Below, in pieces: positions 6,356 through 15,400 of a stretch of 45,652 nt of DNA. Within the stretch, counting starts at the first letter, position 1, and each line of letters begins with the position of its first letter. The notes under the pieces were generated by a model. That model ran no database searches. It saw nothing but the letters and a program-made list of their open reading frames with translations, and had not been told where the DNA came from. Location: contig CAIUSV010000054.1 in assembly GCA_903901915.1 (NCBI GenBank), positions 1-45,652 on the forward strand, in the 5' to 3' direction. The position numbers were made by a program, and so were the translations under genes. The DNA is from an uncultured Rhodospirillaceae bacterium. GTDB taxonomy: Bacteria > Pseudomonadota > Alphaproteobacteria > Rhodospirillales > Magnetospirillaceae.

Positions 6356-8272
6356 CTATTCCACCGCCTCGGTACGGCCCTTGGAATAGCCCACCAACAC
6401 CAGCGACTCTTCGATCTCGTCCAGAATGGCGGGATCGTCGATGGTGGCCGGCATCTTGAAGTCCTGGTTGTCGGCGATCTTCTGCATGGTACCGCGCAGG
6501 ATCTTGCCCGAGCGGGTCTTGGGCAGGCGCTTGACCACGGTGCAGGTCTTGAACGCCGCCACCGGACCGATCTTCTCTCGCACCAGCTGGACCACTTCCT
6601 TGATCACCTGCTCGTCCGACTTGGTGACGCCGGCCTTGAGGCAGACGAAGCCCAGCGGCAGTTGGCCCTTGAGCTGATCGGCCACGCCGATCACGGCGCA
6701 TTCCGCCACGTCGGGATGGCTGGCCAGCACCTCCTCCATGCCGCCGGTGGACAGGCGGTGGCCGGCGACGTTGATGATGTCGTCGGTGCGTGACATGACG
6801 TAGGCATAGCCATCCTCGTCGATCATGCCGGCGTCGGCGGTCTTGTAGCAGCCGGGGAATTCCGAATAGTAGCTGTCGATACAGCGCTGGTCGGCATTCC
6901 ACAGGGTCAGCAGGGCGCCGGGAGGCAGCGGCAACCGCACCACCAGCGAACCGGTCTTGCCCGCCTCGCACGGCTGATGGCTCTCGTCGAGCACTTCCAA
7001 CCCCCAGCCCGGCACCGGCTTGGTCGGCGAGCCCGGCTTGATGGGGAATTCATGCAATCCCAGGCAGTTGGCGGCGATGGCCCAGCCGGTCTCGGTCTGC
7101 CACCAGTGATCCACCACCGGCACCTTCAGGTTGGTCACCGCCCAGTTGATGGTGTCGGGGTCGGACCGCTCGCCGGCCAGGAACAGGGCGCGGAAATTCC
7201 CCAGGTCGTAATTCTTGAGCAGTTCGGCGTTGGGGTCTTCACGTTTGATGGCGCGGAAGGCAGTGGGAGCGGTGAACAGCGAGGCGATCTTGTGTTCGCT
7301 GATCATGCGCCAGAAGGCACCGGCATCGGGGGTGCCAACCGGCTTGCCCTCGTACACCACCGTGGTGCTGCCATTGAGCAGCGGGGCATAGCAGATGTAG
7401 GAGTGCCCCACCACCCAACCCACGTCGGACGCCGCCCAGAACACCTCGCCCGGCTTGATGTTGTAGACGTACTTCATCGACCAGATCAGCGCCACCATGT
7501 GGCCGCCGTTGTCGCGCACCACGCCCTTGGGCTGGCCCGTGGTGCCGGAGGTATAGAGGATGTAAAGCGGGTCGGTGGCCTTGACCGGCACGCATTCGGC
7601 CGGCTTGGCTGCCGCCATCGCCTCGTTCCAGTCGAGATCGCGCCCGGCGATCAGCTCCGCCTTGGCCTGCGCCCGTTGCAGCATGATGACGTTGCCCGGC
7701 TTGTGTTCGGACAACTCGATCGCCTGATCCAGCATCGGCTTGTAGGCGATGACCCGGCTGCCCTCGATGCCGCAGGACGCCGACAGGATCACCTTGGGCT
7801 TGGCGTCGTTGATGCGGGTCGCCAGCTCGCTGGGGGCGAAGCCGCCGAACACGACCGAATGGATGGCGCCCAGGCGAGCCACCGCCAGCATGCCCTCGAC
7901 CGCTTCCGGCACCATGGGCATGTACAGCAGCACGCGGTCGCCCTTGACGACGCCCAGCGCCGCCAGCGCCCCGGCCAGACGCGACACCCGGTCCTTGAGC
8001 TGATCGTAGGTGATGGTGCTTTTGGTGTTGGTGACGGGGCTGTCGTAGATAATGGCGGCCTGCTGGCCACGCCCGGCCGCCACGTGACGGTCGATGGCGT
8101 TGTAGCAGGTGTTGGTCTCGGCACCGACGAACCAGCGATAGAATGGCTTATTGGAGCCGTCGAGAACCTTATCCCAGGTCTTGTACCAGTGAACGTCCTT
8201 GGCCGCCTCGCCCCAAAACCCCTCGGGGTCCTTCAACGATTTATCATAGGCTTGCTGGTATGGATTGCTCAT
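6356..8272 (-). CDS. prpE: Propionyl-CoA synthetase PrpE
   Basis: Acyl-CoA synthetase (AMP-forming, ANL superfamily) that makes propionyl-CoA from propionate, ATP and CoA. The 638-residue protein has the N-terminal acetyl/propionyl-CoA synthetase cap (NPYQQAYDKSLKDPEGFW), the P-loop YTSGTTGQPKG, WWQTETGW, the hinge/adenylate motif YKTADAG, and the C-terminal KTRSGK with the catalytic Lys that is a known acetylation target in this family. Start at ATG 8272 (MSNPYQQAY), with AAGGGGCG upstream; the frame continues 5' but not as homologous protein. The family also accepts acetate, so acetyl-CoA synthetase activity is possible. No methylcitrate or methylmalonyl genes are adjacent; it is monocistronic. 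Confidence 0.92.
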   Translation of the reverse strand: MSNPYQQAYDKSLKDPEGFWGEAAKDVHWYKTWDKVLDGSNKPFYRWFVGAETNTCYNAIDRHVAAGRGQQAAIIYDSPVTNTKSTITYDQLKDRVSRLAGALAALGVVKGDRVLLYMPMVPEAVEGMLAVARLGAIHSVVFGGFAPSELATRINDAKPKVILSASCGIEGSRVIAYKPMLDQAIELSEHKPGNVIMLQRAQAKAELIAGRDLDWNEAMAAAKPAECVPVKATDPLYILYTSGTTGQPKGVVRDNGGHMVALIWSMKYVYNIKPGEVFWAASDVGWVVGHSYICYAPLLNGSTTVVYEGKPVGTPDAGAFWRMISEHKIASLFTAPTAFRAIKREDPNAELLKNYDLGNFRALFLAGERSDPDTINWAVTNLKVPVVDHWWQTETGWAIAANCLGLHEFPIKPGSPTKPVPGWGLEVLDESHQPCEAGKTGSLVVRLPLPPGALLTLWNADQRCIDSYYSEFPGCYKTADAGMIDEDGYAYVMSRTDDIINVAGHRLSTGGMEEVLASHPDVAECAVIGVADQLKGQLPLGFVCLKAGVTKSDEQVIKEVVQLVREKIGPVAAFKTCTVVKRLPKTRSGKILRGTMQKIADNQDFKMPATIDDPAILDEIEESLVLVGYSKGRTEAVE

Positions 8273-8347
8273 GTTGGACGCGCCCCTTCTGCTTTGCCGC
8301 TCCCGATGGGGGGCGTTCCGCCCCTCCGTACGAGTGGGGAGGATGCC

Positions 8348-8369
8348 GCAATTCAGCAAATATTGCAAA
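8348..8369 (-). promoter_or_regulatory. TTTGC-repeat candidate operator upstream of prpE
   Basis: On the minus strand TTTGC occurs at intervals of 9 bases (8365-8369 and 8356-8360), followed by ATTGC (8348-8352), about 76-97 bases before the prpE start. Alphaproteobacterial short-chain-acyl regulators of the PccR/ScfR type bind TTTGCAAA pairs in front of propionyl-CoA genes. The match here is partial, so the assignment is tentative. The rest of the 288-base gap 8273-8560 shows only a GC-rich hairpin. Confidence 0.3.
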
Positions 8370-8478
8370 GGGGCATTCCGGAGGAAAAACCAAGCCTGGC
8401 CGCCGGTCTTACCACCTGTTCAGCGAATACGGTTACAGGACGCCAACCGTGCGGACGGGTAGGTATCCTCGGCGATAT

Positions 8479-8505
8479 CGGGTCGGCCACGCGCAAGCCG
8501 ACCCG
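8479..8505 (-). terminator. Hairpin after the DUF465 gene
   Basis: Perfect 9-bp inverted repeat CGGGTCGGC/GCCGACCCG with a 9-base loop, starting 56 bases past the stop of the DUF465 gene at 8561. No T-run follows, so termination is uncertain. Confidence 0.4.
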
Positions 8506-8560
8506 ACGCCCCGGCCACCATGGGCGGCAAAGGCTTCCGGATCGGCCGGCGCAGCCCGGT

Positions 8561-8734
8561 TCAGTGGGAGGATGAACCGATACGGTTCAACTCGTCCTTT
8601 ATCCGCAATTTCTTGCGTTTCAGATCATGGATCTGGGTATGGTCCGGAAGGGGACGGTGGGTCTCGTCATCAAGCGCGAGTTCCAAAGCGGCGTGCTTGG
8701 CTTTCAAAGACTCGACACGGTCATGAAGGCTCAT
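8561..8734 (-). CDS. DUF465 (YdcH-like) small protein
   Basis: A 57-residue protein, MSLHDRVESLKAKHAALELA followed by DDETHRPLPDHTQIHDLKRKKLRIKDELNRI. This matches the DUF465 pattern of a short helical hairpin: an N-terminal helix, a P-D-x-x-x-I/L turn, and the LKRKKLRLKDEL helix. Members are abundant in alphaproteobacteria and have no established function. A GGGAGGA ribosome-binding site lies just upstream of ATG 8734. A second DUF465 gene lies 1.9 kb away at 10648. It is divergent from ubiX. Confidence 0.85.
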   Translation of the reverse strand: MSLHDRVESLKAKHAALELALDDETHRPLPDHTQIHDLKRKKLRIKDELNRIGSSSH

Positions 8735-8873
8735 TACGGTCCTCCCTCTTGGATGGGTGACGGTAAAAAGCTTAGACCCGCGATATCATAATTGTCAGCA
8801 GGGAAATTGCCCTCTCTCGTCGATCCGGGCTAACTTTCCAGGAAAGATATCACTCCATGCAGGACAATCGGCC

Positions 8874-9452
8874 TTGACCCCTCCTCCTCCTCCCCCTTCC
8901 CGGCTGATCGTGGGAATCAGCGGCGCCTCGGGCGCTATCTTCGGTATTCGGGTGCTGGAAATGCTGGGCCGGCTCGGAGTTGAATCCCATCTGGTGATGA
9001 GCCGTGCCGCCGAGATCGCCCTGGCGCACGAAAGCGACCTTTCCGTCGCCCAGGTCCGTGCCCTGGCCAGCCACTGGCACAAGGCCGAGGACATCGCCGC
9101 CGCCCCCGCCTCGGGATCGTTCCGCACCCTGGGAATGATCGTGGCGCCGTGTTCGATCCGCACCATGAGCGAGATCGCCACCGGCGTCACCTCCTCGCTG
9201 CTTACCCGCGCCGCCGACGTCGCCCTGAAGGAGCGGCGACGGCTGGTGCTGATGGTGCGCGAGACGCCGTTGCACACCGGCCATCTGCGCACCATGCTGC
9301 AACTGTCGGAAATGGGGGCGGTGATCGCGCCGCCGGTGCCGGGCTTTTACGCCCGGCCCACCGGCATCGACGCCATGGTCGAGCACACCGTCGGACGCAT
9401 GCTCGACCTGTTCGGGCTGGATTGCGGCAGCATCCGGCGCTGGGGCGAATAA
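8874..9452 (+). CDS. ubiX: Flavin prenyltransferase UbiX
   Basis: Makes the prenylated FMN cofactor that the decarboxylase UbiD needs in ubiquinone biosynthesis. Seen: the N-terminal FMN-binding LIVGISGASGAIFGIRVLEML, the conserved VAPCSIRTMSEIATGVTSSLLTRAADVALKERRRLVLMVRETPL, and the C-terminal MVEHTVGRMLDLFGL. The best start is TTG 8874, with AGGA 9 bases upstream, giving 192 residues, the normal length; the frame opens earlier (8757) but adds 39 unrelated residues. The stretch PPPPPPS right after the start is unusual but outside the fold. UbiD is not in the window. Confidence 0.9.
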   Translation: MTPPPPPPSRLIVGISGASGAIFGIRVLEMLGRLGVESHLVMSRAAEIALAHESDLSVAQVRALASHWHKAEDIAAAPASGSFRTLGMIVAPCSIRTMSEIATGVTSSLLTRAADVALKERRRLVLMVRETPLHTGHLRTMLQLSEMGAVIAPPVPGFYARPTGIDAMVEHTVGRMLDLFGLDCGSIRRWGE

Positions 9453-9465
9453 CCGCCGGCGGGCG

Positions 9466-10554
9466 TCACCCCATATCACCAAGATAGATGCCCAGACCGC
9501 GCGCAGTCTGCGCCAGGGTACCGTAGGGATCGATCGCCCGGGTGATGCCGGCCACCTCGGAAATCGGCACGTCCACCACTTGGCCGTGCTGCCACGCCAC
9601 CATGCGCCCCAGTTTGCCCTCGGCGATGAGATCGACGGCATGGACACCGAATGCCGAGGCGATGATGCGGTCGCGCATGGACGGCATTCCGCCGCGCTGG
9701 ACATGGCCCAACACGGTAACGCGGGTTTCGGCGCCGACCATGGGCGCCAGCTTGGCCGCCAGATACTGGCCGATTCCGCCATAACGGGCCTCGCCACCGC
9801 TTTGCAAGGTGGTGATCGATTCCCCGCTCTCGGTCTTGCAACCCTCGGCCACCACCAGCAGCGCATGATTGCGCCCCTCGGAACGGACCTCGGCGACCTT
9901 GGCGGCGATGCCCTCCAGGGTATAGGGAATCTCGGGGATCAGCACCACGTCGGCACCGCCGGCGATAGCGGCGTTGATGGCGATATGGCCGACATCGCGG
10001 CCCATCACCTCCAGGATCATCATGCGATGATGACTGGCCGCCGTCGGCGCCAGGCGATCGATGGCCTCACCGGCGACGTTCAGCGCGGTGGCAAAGCCGA
10101 TGGCGTAGTCGGTTTGGGCGACATCGTTGTCGATGGTCTTGGGAATGCCGACCATGGGAATGCCGCCCTTGCGGCACAGGTTGTTGAGAATACGCATCGA
10201 GCCGTCACCGCCGATGACGATCAGCGCCTCGATCCCCAATTCGCGGTAGCCGTCGACGAACTCCTGCGAGCGGTCCTTGAGACTGCCGTCGGGCATGGGA
10301 TAGGCGAACGGATCGCCCTTGTTGACGGTTCCGAGGATGGTGCCGCCCAGGCGCAGCATGTCGCCGGTCACCAGCGACAGATCGAACTCGACGAAACTCA
10401 AGGGACGGTTCATCAGTCCCAACGAGCCGTCATGGATGCCGAACACCCGCCAGCCGTAATTGCGGATGGCCCGATGGACCACCGCCCGCAACGCCGCATT
10501 GAGGCCGGCACAATCGCCGCCGCTGGTCAGAATGCCGATACGTTTCGCCGTCAT
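9466..10554 (-). CDS. pfkA: 6-phosphofructokinase
   Basis: Phosphorylates fructose 6-phosphate in glycolysis. The 362-residue protein has ILTSGGDCAGLNAALRAVV at the N-terminus, IGGDGSMR (about residues 114-121), the catalytic PKTIDND loop (about 137-143), and a MGRDVGHIA segment. The first motif has Gly where PPi-dependent enzymes have Asp (GGDD), which favours ATP; the Lys in PKTIDND is the residue seen in PPi-type and group III enzymes, where classical ATP enzymes have PGTIDND. The phosphoryl donor is therefore not certain. Start at ATG 10554 (MTAKRIGIL), with GGGGGAG upstream. It is convergent with ubiX (13-base gap) and divergent from a DUF465 gene. Confidence 0.92.
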   Translation of the reverse strand: MTAKRIGILTSGGDCAGLNAALRAVVHRAIRNYGWRVFGIHDGSLGLMNRPLSFVEFDLSLVTGDMLRLGGTILGTVNKGDPFAYPMPDGSLKDRSQEFVDGYRELGIEALIVIGGDGSMRILNNLCRKGGIPMVGIPKTIDNDVAQTDYAIGFATALNVAGEAIDRLAPTAASHHRMMILEVMGRDVGHIAINAAIAGGADVVLIPEIPYTLEGIAAKVAEVRSEGRNHALLVVAEGCKTESGESITTLQSGGEARYGGIGQYLAAKLAPMVGAETRVTVLGHVQRGGMPSMRDRIIASAFGVHAVDLIAEGKLGRMVAWQHGQVVDVPISEVAGITRAIDPYGTLAQTARGLGIYLGDMG

Positions 10555-10647
10555 GTCATCAACTCCCCCCGAATTCCTTACCTTACCCATACCGTTTCCC
10601 GGCAAGTTCTGCTACGGTCTAACCTCCTTTCATGTTCCCATCCAGCC

Positions 10648-10854
10648 ATGACCGATGACAATCTCGAAGATGCTCGCAGCCGGCTCGCCGAACTGAAGAC
10701 CGAGCATCGCGACCTGGACGACGTGATCGCGCGCGTCGCCGACGAGTTGCCGTTCGACCAACTTCGGCTCCAGCGTCTCAAGAAGCGCAAGCTGGCGCTC
10801 AAGGACGAGATCGCCAAGTTGGAAAACATGCTGATTCCCGACATCATCGCCTGA
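10648..10854 (+). CDS. DUF465 (YdcH-like) small protein
   Basis: A 68-residue helical protein (MTDDNLEDARSRLAELKTEH, then LPFDQLRLQRLKKRKLALKDEIAKLEN). It has the DUF465 layout of two helices with the conserved LKKRKLxLKDEI segment. Function unknown in the family. Its stop overlaps the folK start by one base (TGATG), so the two are translationally coupled. Both paralogues in this window are short, charged and strongly helical. Confidence 0.85.
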   Translation: MTDDNLEDARSRLAELKTEHRDLDDVIARVADELPFDQLRLQRLKKRKLALKDEIAKLENMLIPDIIA

Positions 10855-11339
10855 TGGTTCCGGTTCATCTCGGCCTCGGCACCAATCTCGGTGATCGTCC
10901 CGCCAACCTGCGCGCCGCCGTCGGGGCGCTGGCGGACTTCGCCATCGTCGAGGCGATATCGGGGGTGTGGGAAACCGCCCCGCTCTACGTCACCGACCAG
11001 CCCGCCTTCCTCAACATGGCCCTGCGCGTCACCACGGCGCTGGCACCGATGGACCTGCTGTGCCGGATCAAGACGGTCGAAAGCGAACTGGGCCGGGTGG
11101 AATCGATCCGTTTCGGGCCACGCCTGATCGACATAGATATCCTGACCTATGGTGATGTGATGATGGACGATGACCGCCTGACCCTGCCGCATCCCCGGCT
11201 GGGGGAACGGCGGTTCGCTCTGGCGCCGCTGGCCGAGATCGCCGCGGGACTTCGCCATCCCGTCGCCGGCCACACCGTGGCCGCCATGCTGGCGGCACTG
11301 CCCGATATCGGCGATATCCGGCCGCTCGGCCCCCTATAG
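10854..11339 (+). CDS. folK: 2-amino-4-hydroxy-6-hydroxymethyldihydropteridine pyrophosphokinase FolK
   Basis: Transfers pyrophosphate from ATP to hydroxymethyl-dihydropterin in folate biosynthesis. The 161-residue protein shows HLGLGTNLGDRPANL at the N-terminus, WETAPLYVTDQPAFLNMAL, and the diagnostic RFGPRLIDIDILTYG metal/ATP motif followed by LPHPRLGERRFALAPLAEI. The start at ATG 10854 overlaps the preceding DUF465 stop. folB follows 28-49 bases downstream on the same strand; folP is not present here. Confidence 0.95.
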   Translation: MVPVHLGLGTNLGDRPANLRAAVGALADFAIVEAISGVWETAPLYVTDQPAFLNMALRVTTALAPMDLLCRIKTVESELGRVESIRFGPRLIDIDILTYGDVMMDDDRLTLPHPRLGERRFALAPLAEIAAGLRHPVAGHTVAAMLAALPDIGDIRPLGPL

Positions 11340-11388
11340 CTCTTGCGCCGGCCTTGCCGGGCGCGCTATGACCCGGCATTGTTTCGTC

Positions 11389-11820
11389 ATGACCGAGGCT
11401 CCGGCACCCGTGTTCGTTCAACGCAAACCCGTCGAGATCCGTCCCGCCGAGGCGCCGTCGCGGCGACTCTACCGCATCCTGGTGCGCGATCTGGTGCTGA
11501 AATGCTCCATCGGCGTCCACGCTCACGAGCGGCTGGCGACCCAGCGGGTGCGCGTCAACATCGATATGGCGGTACTGGAACAGGCCGGCCCCTTGAGCGA
11601 CGATATCGCCAACGTGGTGTCCTACGAGGACGTCATCGATGGCGTCAAGGCACTGCTGGCCAACGGCCACATCAATCTGGTGGAAACCGTCGCCGAGCAG
11701 ATCGCGGCGCTGTGCCTGGAGGATGAACGGGTGGAATCCACCCGTATCCGTGTCGAGAAGCTGGACGTCTACGCCGAGGCGTCCTCGGTCGGCATCGAGA
11801 TCGAGCGCGGCCGGAGCTGA
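11389..11820 (+). CDS. folB: Dihydroneopterin aldolase family protein (FolB)
   Basis: Folate pathway enzyme that releases glycolaldehyde from dihydroneopterin to give the FolK substrate. Seen: ILVRDLVLKCSIGVHAHERLATQRVRVNIDM, VSYEDVIDGVKALLANGHINLVETVAEQIAALC (catalytic Glu region), and VEKLDVYAEASSVGIEIER with the expected Lys. The start is uncertain between ATG 11368 and ATG 11389; neither has a clear ribosome-binding site, and both give a 30-40 residue N-terminal extension compared with FolB of E. coli. FolX-type epimerases share the fold, but co-location with folK favours FolB. Confidence 0.85.
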   Translation: MTEAPAPVFVQRKPVEIRPAEAPSRRLYRILVRDLVLKCSIGVHAHERLATQRVRVNIDMAVLEQAGPLSDDIANVVSYEDVIDGVKALLANGHINLVETVAEQIAALCLEDERVESTRIRVEKLDVYAEASSVGIEIERGRS

Positions 11821-11823
11821 ACC

Positions 11824-12087
11824 CTACGCCTCGCCGATGGCGGCAAGGTAGAGTTCGAGGATCTGCTCTTCCTCCTCGCGCTCCTGGCGGTCCTTTCGGC
11901 GCAGGGCCACGATCTTGCGGATAATCTTGGTGTCGAAGCCCTGCGACTTGGATTGGGCATAGACGTCCTTGATATCGGCGCCCAACGCCTTCTTTTCCTC
12001 CTCCAGCCGCTCGATACGCTCGATGAACTGGCGGAGCGCGTCGGCGGCGATGCCGCCGATCTGGCTGGTCTTCTGGTCTTCGGTCAT
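11824..12087 (-). CDS. gapR: GapR-type nucleoid-associated protein (DUF2312)
   Basis: A small DNA-binding protein that in Caulobacter binds overtwisted AT-rich DNA ahead of transcription and replication and helps gyrase/topoisomerase IV. The 87-residue sequence has the full family pattern: [20 protein letters not shown], then [20 protein letters not shown], then [28 protein letters not shown]. Two long helices are followed by a short C-terminal helix. The start at ATG 12087 ([14 protein letters not shown]) has AGAGGC upstream and a promoter at 12121-12149; the longer open frame adds unrelated residues. It is convergent with folB (3-base gap). Confidence 0.92.
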   Translation of the reverse strand: MTEDQKTSQIGGIAADALRQFIERIERLEEEKKALGADIKDVYAQSKSQGFDTKIIRKIVALRRKDRQEREEEEQILELYLAAIGEA

Positions 12088-12120
12088 GAAAGCTGGGCCT
12101 CTTGTTCGCGGTGGGCCACG

Positions 12121-12149
12121 ACCATAGCCAACGCCCGCCCTTGTTTCAA
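12121..12149 (-). promoter_or_regulatory. Candidate gapR promoter
   Basis: On the minus strand TTGAAA (12144-12149), a 17-base spacer, and TATGGT (12121-12126). The start of transcription would give a leader of about 27 bases before gapR. Confidence 0.5.
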
Positions 12150-12185
12150 TACGCCTCCGGGGCCGGACGACCCCATAACGAGGTG

Positions 12186-12214
12186 TTGACAGCCCCATCG
12201 GGTTTCCGTATTTT
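12186..12214 (+). promoter_or_regulatory. Strong rpmJ promoter
   Basis: Consensus TTGACA (12186-12191), a 17-base spacer and TATTTT (12209-12214), giving a leader of about 50 bases before rpmJ. Confidence 0.65.
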
Positions 12215-12269
12215 CCCGGCCTCCGGTGGCGCCGTTTCAGGTGACCCGTACGCTTTAGGAAGTGGGACC

Positions 12270-12395
12270 ATGAAGATTCGCAACTCGCTGAAGTCGGCCA
12301 AGCTGCGCGACAAGAACTGCCGCATCGTGCGCCGCAAGGGACGGGTCTACGTCATCAACAAGACCAATCCCCGTTTCAAGGCCCGCCAGGGCTGA
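12270..12395 (+). CDS. rpmJ: 50S ribosomal protein L36 (rpmJ/ykgO, 41-residue type)
   Basis: A 41-residue, very basic ribosomal protein: [20 protein letters not shown] then [21 protein letters not shown]. This is the long L36 form common in alphaproteobacteria; it has lost most of the zinc-binding Cys set of the classical 37-residue L36 (only one Cys remains), as in zinc-independent L36 versions. It has its own promoter and terminator, so it is a single-gene transcript. Confidence 0.95.
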
Positions 12396-12428
12396 TCGGT
12401 CGATCTTTTCGGTCCAGATCAAAACAAG

Positions 12429-12455
12429 CCGCGCCCCTCACCGGGCGCGGTTTTT
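12429..12455 (+). terminator. Rho-independent terminator of rpmJ
   Basis: Stem CCGCGCCC (12429-12436) with GGGCGCGG (12443-12450), a 6-base loop, and five T. Confidence 0.9.
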
Positions 12456-12468
12456 GTGTGTGATCCCG

Positions 12469-15400
12469 TTAGAGTGCCGCCACCGCCTCGCTCACTTCGG
12501 CAAAGGCGGCTTCCACCGGCCCGATCAGCGGCCGGGCAAGCACCAGATCCCCATCGGCGCAGATCTTTTCCATCTCGGCGCACAGGCGGGCGAAACGAAA
12601 GGCCCCGGCGCTGCCGCCGGCGCCCTTGGCGGTATGGGCCGCTTCGCGGGCGGCACCGGCATCGCCGGCATCCAGCGCCCTGGACAGGTCCTCCACCGCC
12701 GGCCGGGTGGTATCGATGAACAGCGCCAGTAACTCCCGCACCTCGTCGCCAACCTCGCCGAAAATCAGCCGCATGGGCGCCAGGTCGAGGACGGCGGGCA
12801 GCGGCACGGTCGGAGCCGCATCGATCGAAGGCGGTGGCGGCGGGGTGGAAATCGGGGCGGCCTCCGCCACCGCCGGACCGCGTCGCCGACGCAGTGAGAC
12901 CGCCTCCGGCAGCAGCCGCCGGATGGTGGCGTCGAGTTGCCCCAGGTCGATGGGCTTGGCCAGAAAACCGTCCATACCGCAGTCCTGGCAGCGTCGGGCC
13001 GTGCCCGCCAGGGCATCGGCGGTCAACGCCACGATGGGCATGCGGTGGCCGGTCTCGGCCTCCCAGTCGCGGACCCGCTGGGTCAGTTCGTAGCCGTCCA
13101 TCTCCGGCATGTGACAGTCGGTCAGCAGCAGGCCGTAATCACGGATCTGCATGCGTTCCCACGCCTCGGCGCCGTTGGCGACAATCTCGATGGCGAACCC
13201 CAGTCGCTCCATCAGATGGCGGATGACCACCTGATTGGTGGGGTTATCCTCGGCCACCAGGATAAGAACTCCGGCGGTGGCCGCCTCGTCGATGGACGGG
13301 GGCGCCCAGGTGTCGTCGAGGCCGGTGCGCTCCTCCGCCTCGATCTCCAGCGTACCACGCCCCGCCGCCGCCGCCGCCATCCGCCACAACGAGCGGCGCC
13401 GCACCGGCTTCGGCAACGCCCCGAACAGCCCGGCAACGCGAATTTCGGCGGCCACCATGGGATAGACGTCGTGGGACGCCATGATCACCACCTGCATGGA
13501 CAGATCGGGGCCGGCGGCGGTCATCAACGCCCCGGCCAACCCCAGACACTGGCGGTGGTCGGTGCCGGCATCCAGCAGCGTCACATCGTAGGTCCAGCCC
13601 GCCAGCGCCGCCGCCCGCACCGCCGCCAACGCACCCTCGGCCGAAGCGACCACCGCCACCTGCGCCCCGAGATGGCCGAGATACTGGCGGATGCACTCGG
13701 CGGCGACCGGGCCTTCCGCCAGCACCAGCACGGCGATACCCGACAGGTCGGGGCAGTCCTCGGACTTTTCTTCCGCCACCTCCAGCGGCACCTCGAACCA
13801 GAAGGTCGAACCCTTGCCGACATTGCTGCCGACGCCGATATCGCCATCCATCATCGCCACCAGCCGCCGGCAGATCGACAGCCCCAGGCCGGTGCCGCCG
13901 TACCGTCGCGAAATCGTGACGTCGGCTTGCATGAACGGCTCGAACAGCCGGGCCTGCTGTTCGGCATCCAGGCCGATGCCGGTGTCGGTGACGGCGAAGT
14001 GCAGCCGGATCGGGCCATCGCGCGGATCTATCGCCTTGACCGCGATGCGGACATAGCCCTTGTCGGTGAACTTGATGGCGTTGCCCGCCAGATTGGTGAT
14101 GATCTGGCGCAGCCGGGTGGAATCGCCAAGCACCCGCTCGGGCAGGGTCGGATCAACGAAGGTGATGAGGCCGATGCCCTTTTCCCGAGCACGCAGGGTC
14201 AGCAGATCGGCAACCCCCTCGACCAGATCGGCCACGGAAGAGTCGATCACTTCGAGTTGGAGCTTGTCCGCTTCGATTTTCGAGAAATCGAGGATGTCGT
14301 TGATGATGGTCAGCAGTGCGTTGGCCGAATCACGGATGACACGGGCCATCTCGCGCTGCTCCGGGGCCAGCGGCATGTCCTCGAGCAGATGCGCCATGGT
14401 CAGCACCCCGTTCATGGGGGTGCGAATTTCATGGCTCATGGTGGCGAGGAACAGAGATTTGGCCTGGCTGGCATCCTCGGCGATCCGCTTGGCCTCGGCC
14501 AGGGCCGCCTCCTCCTCCTTGTGCCGGGTGATATCGGTGGAGGAAACGATCACCGCCGGCTCGCCGTCCATCTCGATCTCGGCCGCCGACAGCATGGCCC
14601 ACAATTCGTGGCCGTCGCGCGCGCGCATGCGGCACTCGAACCCGGGGACGAATCCCTGGCGACGGACCATCTCGACCAGCCGGATACGATCGTCCGGATT
14701 GGCGTAAAACGTCGAAACGCTCCCCCCCAGGGCTTCGGCCTCCGGGTACTGGTACAGTTCCGACCAGCGCGGATTGACCAGGATGACGGCATGGTCCGAT
14801 GCCCGGGAAATCGCCAGCGCCAGCGGCGAGGTATCGAGAATGCGCCGCAGCCGCTTTTCGCTCTCGGTCAAGGCCTCGGTGGATTCCTTGACCCTGGCCA
14901 TGGCATCGCGGAACACCAGAAGTTCGGCCGCCATGTCGGCGATCTCGTCATTGCCGCCTTGAACGATGGGGGAATGAAAATCGCCCTCGACGATACGATG
15001 CATGGAGGCCGCCAAACCGGCGAGGCGCGACACCAGATTACGGCCGAGATAAAGCCACACGAACAGCAACGGACCGAAGAAGGTCAGCATCGCCACCACC
15101 AGCAGGATTTTCCGGCCGTTGGATACTACCGCCTCGGTGCGGCGTTCATTCTCGGCGGCATCGGCCTCGGCCGCCGACACCAGCCTTCCAACCGCCGACG
15201 AAGTCCGCGCCACCAGATCGCGCCCCTCGTCGTTGGCGGCGGCGAGCCGGGCGATGGTCAGCATCTGCAGGGTGCGCAGCTCGAACACATTCTCGGTCCC
15301 GGTCCCCAGCGCCAGCACCCGCCGGGTCAGCTGGTGCGCCCAACGGGCCTGCGAACCGCCGCTGCCGGAAGGATCCACCAGCGAGGCCAGCCGGCGGATC

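Noticed and set aside
6201-6389. Possible 62-codon protein starting at ATG 6201
   Set aside because: It reads straight through a rho-independent terminator and into the prpE 3' end, has no ribosome-binding site, and the ATG would lie 2-3 bases from the transcription start; a small RNA fits better.
8757-8873. N-terminal extension of UbiX from ATG 8757
   Set aside because: Adds 39 residues with no similarity to UbiX and overlaps the promoter region of the divergent gene; TTG 8874 has a better ribosome-binding site.
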